Below are positions 52,643 to 64,000 of a stretch of DNA of 64,000 nucleotides, piece after piece. The stretch lies in the NCBI GenBank assembly GCA_024195265.1, contig JAJLRJ010000006.1, forward strand, positions 11,550,987 to 11,614,986, read 5' to 3'. The stretch's first letter is position 1, and every line of letters begins with the position of its first letter. Under the pieces are notes generated by a model. The model saw only the letters and a program-made list of their open reading frames with translations. It made no database searches and was not told the origin of the DNA. This DNA comes from Dendrophyllia cribrosa (lineage: Eukaryota > Cnidaria > Anthozoa > Scleractinia > Dendrophylliidae). Position numbers and translations under genes: made by a program.

Positions 52643-53727
52643 CTTAAGTCATCCATAAATCTTAAAACAGTTTCAAAGCAGTAGGGTTGTCATCCAGCGC
52701 TAAGTTTCAATCGAAGTTTTACCTGGCTGCATAAACGGACCGAAACGGATATATTCATTCATAGCGAGCGTGACGGGCGCGAGATAAGATTTAATTGGAT
52801 TTGATTGGCTAGTGTAGGGTACACAAGGTATGTCACGAATCCGTGATGCTCGCTACGAAGAAACATGGCCAATCAGGTCCGTTTATACAACAAGGTAAAA
52901 GTTCGACTGGAACTTAGCGCTGGATGAAAAGCGTACTGCTTTGATACTTTTCAAGATTAAGGGATGACATAAGCTGCAAAAACTTTAAACTTGAAGCAAA
53001 GAAAGAGATTATACGTGAGCGAAAACTCGCCCGAGCATTCTGCTAAAGGCAAGTGTTTGTTAATATAGGCATGTTTTCGAATTTTCATGAAATTCGAACG
53101 GTTGTAAATCTTGGAAACGTGGAGTGCACAGAAATATTGTTATTACATAGGATTTAGGGACATTTATAGTTTATGTTTATATTAATTTTAGAATGACTTT
53201 CAATCAGGTGCCACATTTTTTTAAATTTCTCCTTAAAGTTGTGTAAAATAACCCGATGTTTACCGTGAAAATAAGAAATCAGTCTAGATCTGAGATATAG
53301 CTGAGCAAACTACAATGATGTATCTGAAGATTGAAAAAATAATTGGGCCTCTCGATTTAATTGTTATTTTTTAACAGTGACGGCAATGTTTGTGATTTAT
53401 TCGGGTCTCAGCAGCACAAAACTAGTACCGACCACGTGAAAATTAAATAAATCGTGAAAAAAAAAAATAAAACTTATGATTTTTGATCAAACGAATTGCA
53501 TTTTTATGACTACTTGAATTATTATGACTAGAATTTTATGACTACTTGAATTGCATTTTTATGAACCACAGCAAATCAGAGAATGGTTTACCTAGACGGA
53601 AAAGAAGACGGTTTTTACTTAGTTTTCTATTTGTTCGCACGGTGTTTTGGAATGCCTATTTCCTCTTCCCAGTCCTTTACTGGAAAACTCAGCTCAAAGA
53701 TTCGTTGTTGAGTTATCCGTCCTAATA

Positions 53728-54970
53728 CACCTTTTGCCATTCATTACCGCAAAATATACAATCATTTTAGCCAAACTTATGAACATATGCGCCAATATAC
53801 GTTCATTCAAGTGAATATTCAGTCATTTGAACTAAAATAACATTCATTAACGATTTTTACATAATCAAGTGCATTCAATTGCATTTTTCGGACAATCATT
53901 AGCGCGAAAAGACATTCACGGATGTGAAATAGATTTTCATTTGCGCGTTGATGCATTTCAGTAACATCAACGCGAAATTAATTGCACGATTGGTCAATCA
54001 ATAACGTGGATGTGATATTCATTAACATTTTTGTTACAACTAGTGCAAACAATAGCATTTATAGACAATCATTTGAGTGCTCCTTACAAACGTTGCCGCG
54101 TCCGTACAAACATTTGCACGTTCATGACATTCAATCGCCAAAAATCTATTTTCAATCACAATAAAGCTTTTTCATCGGAATTTTCACATAGTTTTGTTGT
54201 ACGACTTCTTGACAGGAGGTTATCCAAACATTTTCTCGCCTTAAATTTACATATTAAAAAACATGAATCTTTCACAGGATCATTCTGTTCGATAACGTAT
54301 CTGTACACACCTCCGCAGAATCTTTGTTTTGCACAAACCATGCCACGTAGAAACAGAATTCCGTTGGAACACAGGGAGAGGCTTGTTACGGCCTTAGAAG
54401 ATGAGACAGAAGATTATTTACTTGTGGCTGACAACCTGGGAGTAAATCGCTCAACTGCTAGAAGCATAGTTGCGCGATATATTCAACATGGGCGTATTCG
54501 TGAGCGGCCTAGAGGAGGAGCAAACAACGTGCGCGTTGACGAGGAGATGCGCGACTGCGTGAGAGAGATAACAAATGAAAATTGTCTGCTTACTATCGAG
54601 CAAATCAATAGACAGCTCCGAGCACGTCTCCCTGGCAAACCTGAGGTCCACGATCGGACGGTGGCGAGGATGCTGGACGGGATGTTGTTCCGAGTGAAGC
54701 TTGACCAATCGTGCAATTGATTTCGCGTTGATGTTATTGAAATGCATCAACGCGCAAATGAAAATCTATTTCACATCCGTGAATGTCTTTTCGCGCTAAT
54801 GATTGTCCGAAAAATGCAATTGAATGCACTTGATTATGTAAAAATCGTTAATGAATGTTGTTTTAGTTCAAATGACTCAACATTCACTTGAATGAACGTA
54901 TATTGGCGCATATGTTCATAAGTTTGGCTAAAATGATTGCATATTTTGCGGTAATGAATGGCAAAAGGTG
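53728..54970. mobile_element. Tc1/mariner-class element, second copy
   Basis: Same 1243 bp and TA flanks (53726-53727, 54971-54972) as 34702-35944, so it was present before the segment duplicated. Confidence 0.85.
54340..54720 (+). CDS. Truncated Tc1/mariner-type transposase, second copy
   Basis: 126 residues, differing from the 35314-35694 copy at MPRRN (H to R), RERPRGG (H to P) and LTIEQ (L to I). The frame is intact and the DDE domain absent. See the first copy for the domain layout. Confidence 0.75.
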   Translation: MPRRNRIPLEHRERLVTALEDETEDYLLVADNLGVNRSTARSIVARYIQHGRIRERPRGGANNVRVDEEMRDCVREITNENCLLTIEQINRQLRARLPGKPEVHDRTVARMLDGMLFRVKLDQSCN

Positions 54971-57900
54971 TAGTTCGTCTCTAGTGTAAATTGGGCCAAT
55001 AACAAACAACGGTTATTATAATCCAACACATTGATACACTGCCCAAATATGGTAAAAACGTTATCGATATACGCTATGTCTATATCACGTATATCCAACG
55101 ATGGCAGCAACGATGGAGGTAAATTTCGCATTTTGACAAGAGAATTCAAAAATGACGGACCTGCCTCGATATTTTTTCTTCAAACTGTGCTTTGTTCTCA
55201 ATGTGCTGAATTATAGAAATCGTAATGTATAGAATTTGCCCTAGGTCTACTGCAAACAAAGTTACAGTTGGAATGTTACTCTACTGCCACAAATGGAACT
55301 CGTCACCTCAAAAGCCGGATTGAGCGAGCCGCCTTAACTTACATGAGGGAGAGGAGACCGCCAGGTTCTAAACAATTAAATTTACAAAAATTGCCCTAGT
55401 TTACAAACAAAGTTACTGTTACTGTTAGCCTACTGTCTCAAACGGATCTCATTACCTAAAAAGCTTGGGCGCGCCGTCTGCAAGCTTGAACGAGAAACGG
55501 TGGAGAGTCTGAAGTCTAATTTTCAGGCTTCATCCCTGATCACGGCGCCAGAAGCTCGGGCACGCCGATTGAAAGCTAAATGAGTATTTCAATTTTGGGA
55601 TCTCCGCTGTTTTACTATACCTACAGCCAATGAATGATTTGTCGAATTTACTTTTCTGATAGCGCCGTTTTATTAAACTGTCGTGTTTACTAATTAAACA
55701 CGCGTCTTATAAATTTTATTTACTGTATTGGGCACTCGTCTTTTCTTGTTCTTTTCTTCAAGAAAATAATACTAAACCTATTTTGTAACCGATACTCATT
55801 TTAGTCACATTTAACTCCATATACGTCGATATCGAAAGTTAGCTGAACTATTCTTTTACAGGATTTCATATCTGAAGATTCAATGATGGCGCATTGACGA
55901 GAAGGGAAGCTAAATTTGTCTGACTGTTTAGCGACCGTCTTAGTTTAAAAGCAACTACTTATCAACGGTTTTAATTTTTGTCGCCAAAAAAAGAAAACCT
56001 TTTTTATTAAGTCTTTATCTGATCTTAACAATCAAAGTATGCATGCAGAACGCGAAGAGGTGATGACGTTCTTCCCGTTGTGTAAACTATAAAAGTATGG
56101 TTTGAATTCTTCCTAGTGAAGCGTCCAAGGATCGACTCTTTCACTGCCAATCAGGTAATCAGGTAAGTCCGTTCACTTTCATTTTTCTGCATTTTACGAT
56201 AAGGATCAGTGCCACATTTTACAGACATTTTATGCAATTATGAAATCTATTTTACCAAAGGTCGATCCAGTTTAAAATCAAGACACAGCCCCTCGCTATC
56301 AAACTGCTGTGCGTATCTTAAATCAGTTTCTCCTAAACAGTTAAGACTATACTATGAGGATAAGATAAAATAAAATAATACAATAATATAATTATAACTA
56401 AATGCAGAGTTGGCTGTCCGTGTAATAAAAGCCTGACGTAGAGAACGAATTTAAAGCCACTGAGATGCTCCAGGTGGGAGTTAGAATTCCGAGTTTGAGT
56501 TAGAATTTCAAGTAATTTAAATTGGAATTTCGAAGCAGAAAGTTTGTGGTCCAACAATTACGTCACTTGAAATTATACTGCACATTAGTGTTCAGTGGAA
56601 CCAGCCCTCCCATTTCACCAAAATCTTTGAGGTATGCCAGAGGTTGTCTTAAATTAACGCGCATAGTACATTGTATAAAGCATTATGATAGTTACGCGAG
56701 CAGTCATGCCAAGTTGGACTTGGTAGTTAAGCATGATTAAACGGTTAGAAAATTCAAATAAAAAGTCCCAGGCGAACAAAACCTTACCTTCAAGGTGAGG
56801 TGCAAAGAGACGGTACCGCAAAAGAGTACACTTTACGATGAAAGTTACTGATGTGTTACAATAACTTTGTTGTGGAGTGACCATTCGTAATGAAATGTTG
56901 CTTTTAATTTTCTTAAAAATTTAATTATTTTAAACATAATCAATACAAACTTTAAACTATGATACAAACTACGTCAAATTGAAATTGAATTAACATTTAA
57001 ATTACTTTTTCTGATAGTGCTGTTTTTTTTTTTTTTAAACACTGCGTCCTTTGAAGGCCCATCGGCACTTATCATGATTCATTGCGTTCTAGAATTTCTG
57101 GGGCCACGAAATTCAGTTTTGTGTCGGTGAAGTTTGATTCTTAAAAAAATCCGTTTATATCGGGGAATCTGTACCGTCTATTAACTTCAAGATCATTTCT
57201 TTTAAACATTTTGTTCATATTTTTTAAAGGCATTGCATCTTGTTTTTGTATGTTTTCTTTTATTTTTCATCGTTATTGATTCGTTTTCTAAGCAACGCCG
57301 CCGAAGGCTACTGAGGTCGGCTGTCAAGAAACGAGACCTTCAGAAGGTTTGGCTCAGAAATACGGTCGTCCGTGGAAAGGAAATAGGTATATTAGATTGC
57401 CTACTAGTTAAGATTTATCTTTGAATCTTTTCATTGCAATTGTGTTTAGTACATTCGTTTTCCAGATACTGTGAGTTCAAATTTGAATCTTACCATCGAT
57501 AACCGTGACCGTTCGATCGGAATGAATAATGCCCCCTGCATGTGTAAACAACAGGACTTCTCAGCTCGCCGGCGGAGTCGTTTTTGCCAGCAACTATGTG
57601 AAATATTCCATAAAAGTTGAAGGAGGTTTTCTCCGTCACTAGCCGTCGATTTTTTTTCGATGCCAACTTCTGAAGCCCATAAAACGTCCTCCGCCAGCGG
57701 AGCTCACTAATTATGCCCGATGCAAATCAGATACGCTAACAAAACAGCCCACAAAAGACAAACACTTCTCGGCTCGCTGTAGGTTTAATTTCGTTTTAAG
57801 AGGTATCCACCTTAAACTTTCGGTAAAAATAGCAGGCGGTTTACCACGTTCCACGGCGTGAAAATGTTTTCGATGCGAACTTTCGAAGCGGAGGAAACTG

Positions 57901-59934
57901 CCTAGGCGACTGGAGTTGCCTGGATCTACACTTAGGCGGGTTGAGCGGCCCCAGACAAAATGCGAGACATGTTATACGCGGTTTTGTTATCTAACAGGAC
58001 CGCTTCTTGAGACTAATAAATTTTAAAATTAATGTCGAACGAAATTTCAAACTCAGTGTTCATTTCTTCCTGGAGATGAGAGGCAAAAATTTCAATTCGC
58101 GAGAGATCGCATTTATCTGGGTCCAAATCAAAAATAAACAATGCGCGGTGCATCACGGTCAGTGACGATGGGCCTTTAAATTAAATTTACTATCAGTAGG
58201 GCACTCGTCTTTTCATGTTCTTCTTTCTTTCAATATAATAATAAATTAACCTATTTTCGTTACCGACATCTTATTTTGGTCATGTTTTAAAATACAGAAT
58301 GCATGAGATATAGAAACGGTTATGGTAACAAGAGGAAGTTTAGGAGAGCGACAAATAGTTAATAAAACACGAGCGGAAGGCTATTTCGAAATCTTATTAA
58401 AAAACTTTCCTGTTTTACTCTCCCACCTACGCAGCACCACAGTTTCTTTAGAAACTAATCACTTCATTATTTCGAGTTCTCCGAGTAGACATTTCACGAG
58501 TGTTACCATAGTTTTGTGGAAACCGGGTAAAAATACTATGTATTGCGTTTAGAAAATGAACCGAAAAGAAGGAAGGAAAGAAAGAAAAGAAAATCATTTT
58601 TTCCAATGCGTGACTAGAGTAAATATTAAGTGTACCTCAGGTTCCCACCGATCGATAAAATTTGTTTGTTACCGCGAAAAAACACGACTAGTTGAAAGTA
58701 AATTATGGGGCAAAATTCGACGTCCTTGGCTTATTCGTCTGTCAGTAAGTCTTTAGAGATTGACTAAGGCCCCATTTATATTGAAAGGGGATGATCCTTG
58801 CGCTAGTAGGATCATCAGAGCGCGACATGTTTTCTGCTTTCAGTTTACATGCAAAAAGTTGCATTTGGCCCTAGCGCTAGGATGATCCTAGCGCTAGAAT
58901 CATCGTATCCGAGAGGTAGGATGATCCTAGCCCTAGGATCATCCTACCTCAAAAGTAAACGGTTTCGGGAGCCCCAGGGATATCTTCGCTTTTGTTATTG
59001 TCGCACGCCGTCTTGCTTTGCAACCACGCCGAACTCAAAGGTACTTGGGCCATCCTGCCGAATTTTTCATGTAAAACCAAATGAAAAGTTGACCCTGGAA
59101 TCCACATTTATGCATGTAAACCAAAAAAATCTCCAAGGATCCTCCTAGCACTAGGATCATCCTCTTTCCATGTAAATAGGGCCTGAATGGCTTGGGTGGG
59201 TTGATCGTGCGTCATGCGTCGTGGGTCGTGCGTCGTGGGTCGTGCGCCGTGGGTCGTGCGTGATCGTGGATCAATATTAACAACTGACAGCATAATTATA
59301 TGTATGTTAGCTTCTTTTTTTATGCTGCTTTCAAAGGCTCTCTGGCAAAGGCAATTCGAAATTCTGTTGTTTAAGAAAGTCAGTATTTTATATTTGGCAA
59401 TGAAAACGGCTCTAAAGTCCTTTTGCTTTCATCCCATTTTCGAAGTTGTTTATTTACGTTGTTAACATCATCCTTGTTGTTATTGTTCGCATCATTTTAG
59501 TTGATATAAAAGACATAACGATTTCGTCGACCATGTGGTCGAGTTGGGCCTCTGTCAAATCATACTAAGTCTATTTCATTGCGCTTACTAATTGTGGCCA
59601 TTTTATGGAGCAGATCGATTATCAATCTCCAAACCAACAACAAGAGCTTGCAAAATGACTTTGTCGATATACGCTTTATCGGGCATCGAGAGTTTTGCTT
59701 AGGATCTTACTTCCCTGTTACTGTCAGTTGTAAGGAAACGGAAGAGGTTATCAGGAGGGAATTTATTTGTGGAAATGGAGGTACAGTAGAAGGAAATTTA
59801 TGTCGTAACGTCTTCCTAGGGTGTAAGAAGATACTGTGATTATAAATGCAAAGTTTTTGCAATTATTCCATTAACGTTTATGACGACAATGCCGAATTGC
59901 AGATCAACGTTCAAGAATAATTGTCATAAAAGAA

Positions 59935-59938
<4 letters not shown>

Positions 59939-59990
<52 letters not shown>
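59939..59990. repeat. (TA)n microsatellite
   Basis: About 50 bp of alternating TA, at the point where the duplicated segment ends. A shorter TA run follows copy 1 (40914-40927). Confidence 0.9.
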
Positions 59991-59992
<2 letters not shown>

Positions 59993-60430
59993 AGCCAGGG
60001 AGACGCTGCCTATCTTGATCAATTGTTATTAACGAGGGAAGCTTATTGGACCGCACAATTGTTCACACTCAACCCTCGTGGCCTAAACAAAAGACGTGAA
60101 TTCAGATCTAAGAATCGCATCTGCTATAACACCTAATTAGCTAATTATAGTACACTTTGTAATTTAGATGTTTTTTACAAATTGTTGTATTTTCGCTATT
60201 TGCGCCTTCTTGTTTGTTGCCATTTACTTGTTACATAACTTTTTGTTTTGCATTTTATCATATTACATAACCTTATTTACATTTTCCAGTTTGAGTATAA
60301 ATATTTGTGACTTTGTAAGCTTGTTAGGATTTTTAGCTTTTTAAATTTTTATCTGTAAATAGTTCCACCTGAAGAAGGCCGAAGGCCGAAACGTCGACTG
60401 AATTAAACAGCCGGAACAGTTAGAAGTTTG
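59993..60430 (+). mobile_element. Penelope-like element 3' end
   Basis: A frame 59993-60136 reads DQLLLTREAYWTAQLFTLNP then RGLNKRREFRSKNRI and a stop, the C-terminal signature of Penelope-like GIY-YIG proteins. The 3' UTR contains CCTGAAGAAGGCCGAAGG and GAAACGTCGACTGAATTAAA, the motif typical of such retroelement tails. 5' truncated. Confidence 0.6.
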
Positions 60431-60545
60431 TTTCTATGTCACATCTTCGTACACTTATCTACAAATTCACATAGAAGCACTGTATCCTACGTGGATCCTT
60501 CTACTGGGAGTCATTCGTTTGGTGTACCATATTTATCCAGACCTG

Positions 60546-60867
<322 letters not shown>

Positions 60868-61129
60868 GAAACGATGGGGTCGTTTTCCAAACTTCCTGTT
60901 CCCTTTCACGTTTTGGGCTTAATGTCTCCAACTAGCCATTCGATTGTGCGTTTATTCTTCGATTGCTAAACGATAGATGGGAAGCATGGAATTTTGACTG
61001 TGTTTAATCTAACTGGACTGTTTACTCCAATTTCATGAGCATTACTTTGCAGGATGTTCTCAGAGAAAAGGGAACACAAAGAAAGGCCCAAACCATTCCT
61101 ATTTCAAGTTTAAGTGCAGTTTCAAAGGA

Positions 61130-61760
61130 ACACATTCACATTGATTTCCGTCAAATCCGTGAAATCCGCCGTATTTGGAAAACAATGTCACTAGTGAACT
61201 TCCAGTTTGATGCGGCAGTTCACCAGTGGACACTTTTTTCAAAACACGGCGGATTTCACGGATTTGACGGAAACATAAGATCTCTTCAAAAATTTATATA
61301 CATAATATATTAAACTTATTGATATACTTACAGTTTAAATGAGAAGTATTAAATAATATAGAATATCTTAGATTTCCGTCAAATCCGTGAAATCTGCCGT
61401 ATTTTGAAAAAAATAATAATCAAGGATTGAACTTACAGTTTGATGCGGCAGTTCACCAGTGGACACTTTTTTCAAAATACGGCGGATTTCACGGATTTCA
61501 CGGAAATCTAAGATCTCTTCAAAAATTTATGTACATAATATATTAAACGTATTGATATACTTACAGTTTAAATGAGAAGTATTAGATAATATAGAATATC
61601 TTAGATTTCCGTCAAATCCGTGAAATCCGCCGTATTTTGAAAAAAGTGTCCACTGGTGAACTGCCACATCAAACTGCAAGTTCAACACCTGATTGTTATC
61701 TTTTTAAAAATACGGCGGATTTCACGGATTTGACGGAAAAGTAGAATCTCCCAACTTTCA
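61130..61760. repeat. Cluster of inverted TTTCCGTCAAATCCGTGAAA elements
   Basis: TTTCCGTCAAATCCGTGAAA plus TCCGCCGTATTT and its complement alternate at 61145, 61245, 61372, 61480, 61605 and 61710, with CACTGGTGAACTGCC between. These are nested or tandem MITE-like hairpins. Confidence 0.8.
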
Positions 61761-62119
61761 GTTTCATATTGCAGTAGATATTATTTTTAAATTAGGGCAG
61801 ATTTCTCAGATTTTACGGACATATGCACTTCAAATATTTAATAGAAGTCAATGGGATTTCATGCAACGATATACAAACATCTTTTGACCCAATTTAACTT
61901 GTTGACAATAGTTTTCAACTGTTAGTATTACCGGTGCAATTTTACCTTCATTAGCTTTTTTCTGAAAAACGAAAACATTATCAACAAGTAACTGTTGATG
62001 TGCTGACTACCAACACTTTTCCTGGAATAATTTTATCATACTAAGGAGTGTAATTAGCAACCTCAGCACCTGGTACTCAATCCGTTTGTTCTTCGTTGTG
62101 TGATGCACGGTAATGTTGG

Positions 62120-62380
62120 TAAGCAATGTGAAATAAACTTGAACTTGAACTTGAACTTGAACTTGGTGTATTTCAATAGGTTTTGACTGCTAATGGCTAC
62201 TCTTTATCAAAAAGATAATGGGGCCGGTGAGTCATGGAGTGCAATCAACAACCTTGGCACCCGACATTAAAGTCGTTTGTGCGGTGTTCATTGATTCTCG
62301 AGAGCAGCTCGAACTTGAACTTGGGTAGTTCAACAGGTTTTGACTGCTAATTGGTCTTCTTTGTCAAGCAAAAGAATGAG
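62120..62380. repeat. GAACTT microsatellite and ~180-bp diverged tandem repeat
   Basis: (GAACTT)4 at about 62140-62163. CAATAGGTTTTGACTGCTAA at about 62175 recurs as CAACAGGTTTTGACTGCTAA at 62331, with related preceding sequence. Confidence 0.7.
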
Positions 62381-62621
62381 TTAAATGCAATTGACATGAC
62401 AAGAACAGGCCAGTTTGAATCCAAATAATTTCATAGTTCGTTAGGAAATCACTGGGGTTATATGACAACATAGAAACGTGTTACAGTTCCTAATCTCGAA
62501 TTAAACACTTCTTTCAGTTCTTTGTCACAATTTTGTTTGGTGTTCAAATTTATTTCCCGAGATATCACAAGTCCATTTCGTATAAAAACGGAACACTTCT
62601 TGCGAACAAATTAGTAGCAAG

Positions 62622-64000
62622 ATGATCAGAACAAGATATCCGTGTCGACAACTGAACAGCGAAGCTATAAAAAGTGCAGCATTGTGCTACATAAGCCCTA
62701 TTATCGTCGGAAAGTGCAGTGTTGTCAAGGCGCAATGCGTTTGCAAGGTTGATGAAGAAGGTTTACAAAAAGCATGGAACGCTGTATGTACAACAAGAGA
62801 TACCTGTGACAAGGCAATTTGTGGTAAGTCTGATCTTTGCATTCTCGACATCTCGGACGTTTTCGATTGATAAAGAAGGTTGAGTTGCTTACGTGTGTTT
62901 GTATTATTTTCCTTTTCACAGAAATAAAAAACGTGGCATTTTTCTTCAGTGCAGTAAGTGCACAAAGCCGAAAGAAAAGCCGAGGAAAGCAAAATGCAAA
63001 TGGAGAGGATGCCGAGAGTGACGACGAGAGCACTAACGACGTTTTAACCTCCAGTCAAGTTGCTAGTACAACTAGTCAAGATTGGCTTTCTAACTACCCG
63101 ACAGTCGTCAATGAAAAATTGTATCCGACACTACACTATTGGATTGCATTAACAACTCCAAATGGTGCCCCAGCAAACCCCATCAACATTTACCGTGCGC
63201 TATTGGAAAGTGGCGTGGAGACCATGGCAAACCAGGTACACAATTGTTTAATGTAACCCCCTCGATGTTTTCGTTTCTTCGTACTATTGAATCATTAAAA
63301 ACCTTAAAGTGCCCCTGTGATCAAATTTTTGATTTTCATTTTTTTACATTTTCGTGTACAATTAGACTTTCTTACTCATCTTGCCAAATTTCAATTCATT
63401 ACGAACATCAGAAGTCATTTTATTTTAACATTTATTTCTGAGAATTTACGGCCGCCATTAATCAACCTTGTTCCAAGGCTTGGTTGCGAATGGGATAAAG
63501 TGACGTCAAAGGCTCAAACATACCTCACGGGTTGAAATTATAATAACAATAAGTATTGAAAATCACGCGAAAAGCAACAAAAACTTTGGACTTGTTCTTC
63601 GTGCAATTTTCTATTTGTGCAATTTGTTTTTCCCGATCCAGGGACTCGTACACCATGGTAACATCGCAACAGTCACCAAACAACGTGCTTTTAACAAGGC
63701 AATGATCAACTCGTCGACCGAAGTGATCTTCATAGACGAAGCAACAGAGAAAACCTTGGACATCGACGACTGGAAGGTGTTAACACAAGGCGGGTACACT
63801 GCACACGATGTGAAGTACCAAACCGCGAGGGCCTTTATCAACAAATGCCCTATGTTGATAACGGCTCAGCACAAGCTAGATTTTGGCCCTGTGGATCAAC
63901 CGGCCATGGAAAGACGTCTTCGAACATACAAATTTAAACATCTTGCCCGCACAAAGAAAAAAGCAGCGGCGTGGCTGAAGAAACATGCCATGGATTGTGT
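62622..64000 (+). CDS. SF3-helicase-like protein, spliced, partial at window edge
   Basis: Three exons fit: 62622-62823 (donor G|GTAAGT), 62922-63235 (acceptor CACAG, donor CAG|GTACAC) and 63642-64000+ (acceptor CCAG). Phases agree (1, then 0). Exon 1 is Cys-rich (VKAQCVCKV, CTTRDTC). Exon 2 has an acidic linker (EDAESDDEST) and a strand plus P-loop position reading LTTPNGAPANPIN. Exon 3 has Walker B VIFIDEAT and the motif-C region MLITAQHKLDFG followed by AMERRLRTYKF, as in parvovirus NS1/papillomavirus E1-type SF3 helicases. The expected GK(S/T) of Walker A is not visible, so ATPase activity may be lost. It could be a domesticated viral or transposon Rep-type protein. The 3' end is outside the window. 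Confidence 0.6.

Larger units (their letters stand above)
52643..59928. repeat. 7.3-kb duplicated segment, copy 2
   Basis: Near-identical to 33614-40912. It lacks the left foldback arm that precedes copy 1: homology begins within that arm at CTTAAGTCATCC. Small indels and scattered substitutions only. It contains the same nested elements and candidate exons (57230-57388, 58322-58552, 58767-59184, 59579-59839). Confidence 0.9.

Overview
This is eukaryotic DNA of roughly 35-40% GC with spliced genes and many transposable-element remnants. The best guess is an anthozoan cnidarian (coral or sea anemone), from the style of the repeats and the viral element; no taxonomic marker proves it. The centrepiece is one apparently full-length Polinton/Maverick (adintovirus-like) endogenous virus at 3718-21695 (17,978 bp). 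It has ~220-248 bp terminal inverted repeats and a 6-bp target duplication with one mismatch (ACTGAC/ACTGAG).

The Polinton gene set is rich. The left part holds a helical unknown protein, a zinc-ribbon protein resembling poxvirus-type late transcription factors, a two-TM protein, an unknown protein and a 717-aa repeat-bearing fibre-like protein. Next come the FtsK/HerA packaging ATPase and, divergently, a rightward virion block: coiled-coil core protein, penton (minor capsid), small amphipathic protein, double-jelly-roll major capsid protein, hydrophobic capsid protein, adenain-like protease, DUF5679-like small protein, parvoviral-type PLA2 and a chromodomain integrase. The right end holds a coiled-coil protein, two AT-hook zinc-finger proteins and protein-primed-type DNA polymerase B. 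Adenain-type cleavage motifs (xxGG-x, IxGx-G) recur in the putative virion proteins.

Four features of the element stand out. Each terminus is itself a 74-76 bp near-perfect palindrome. Protease, integrase and the C-terminal third of PolB each lie in the -1 frame of an upstream ORF, lack an ATG, and sit behind an in-frame A_AAA_AAN heptamer. Four TTCCCACGCGTGGGAA palindromes (two abutting CSL/RBP-J consensus sites) flank a duplicated promoter. Short motifs repeat at 5' and 3' gene ends.

The rest is host sequence. 1-3711: flank with a broken MADF-like exon and one MITE. 21918-28043: a ~6.1 kb DNA transposon with >1 kb inverted repeats and TTAA at both ends. 28.65-29.21 kb: LINE 3' end. 30791-32690 (minus): a two-exon CLN3/battenin-like gene. 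33-34.5 kb: a foldback element. A ~7.3 kb segment is present twice (33614-40912 and 52643-59928), with a third, deleted and diverged copy at about 46.45-48.34 kb; each full copy carries a Tc1/mariner-class element whose transposase is reduced to its DNA-binding half. Between and around lie SINE-like tRNA sequence, a 123-bp satellite, MITEs, microsatellites and a Penelope-like 3' end. At the right edge (62622 to beyond 64000) a spliced gene encodes an SF3-helicase-like protein with an apparently degenerate P-loop.
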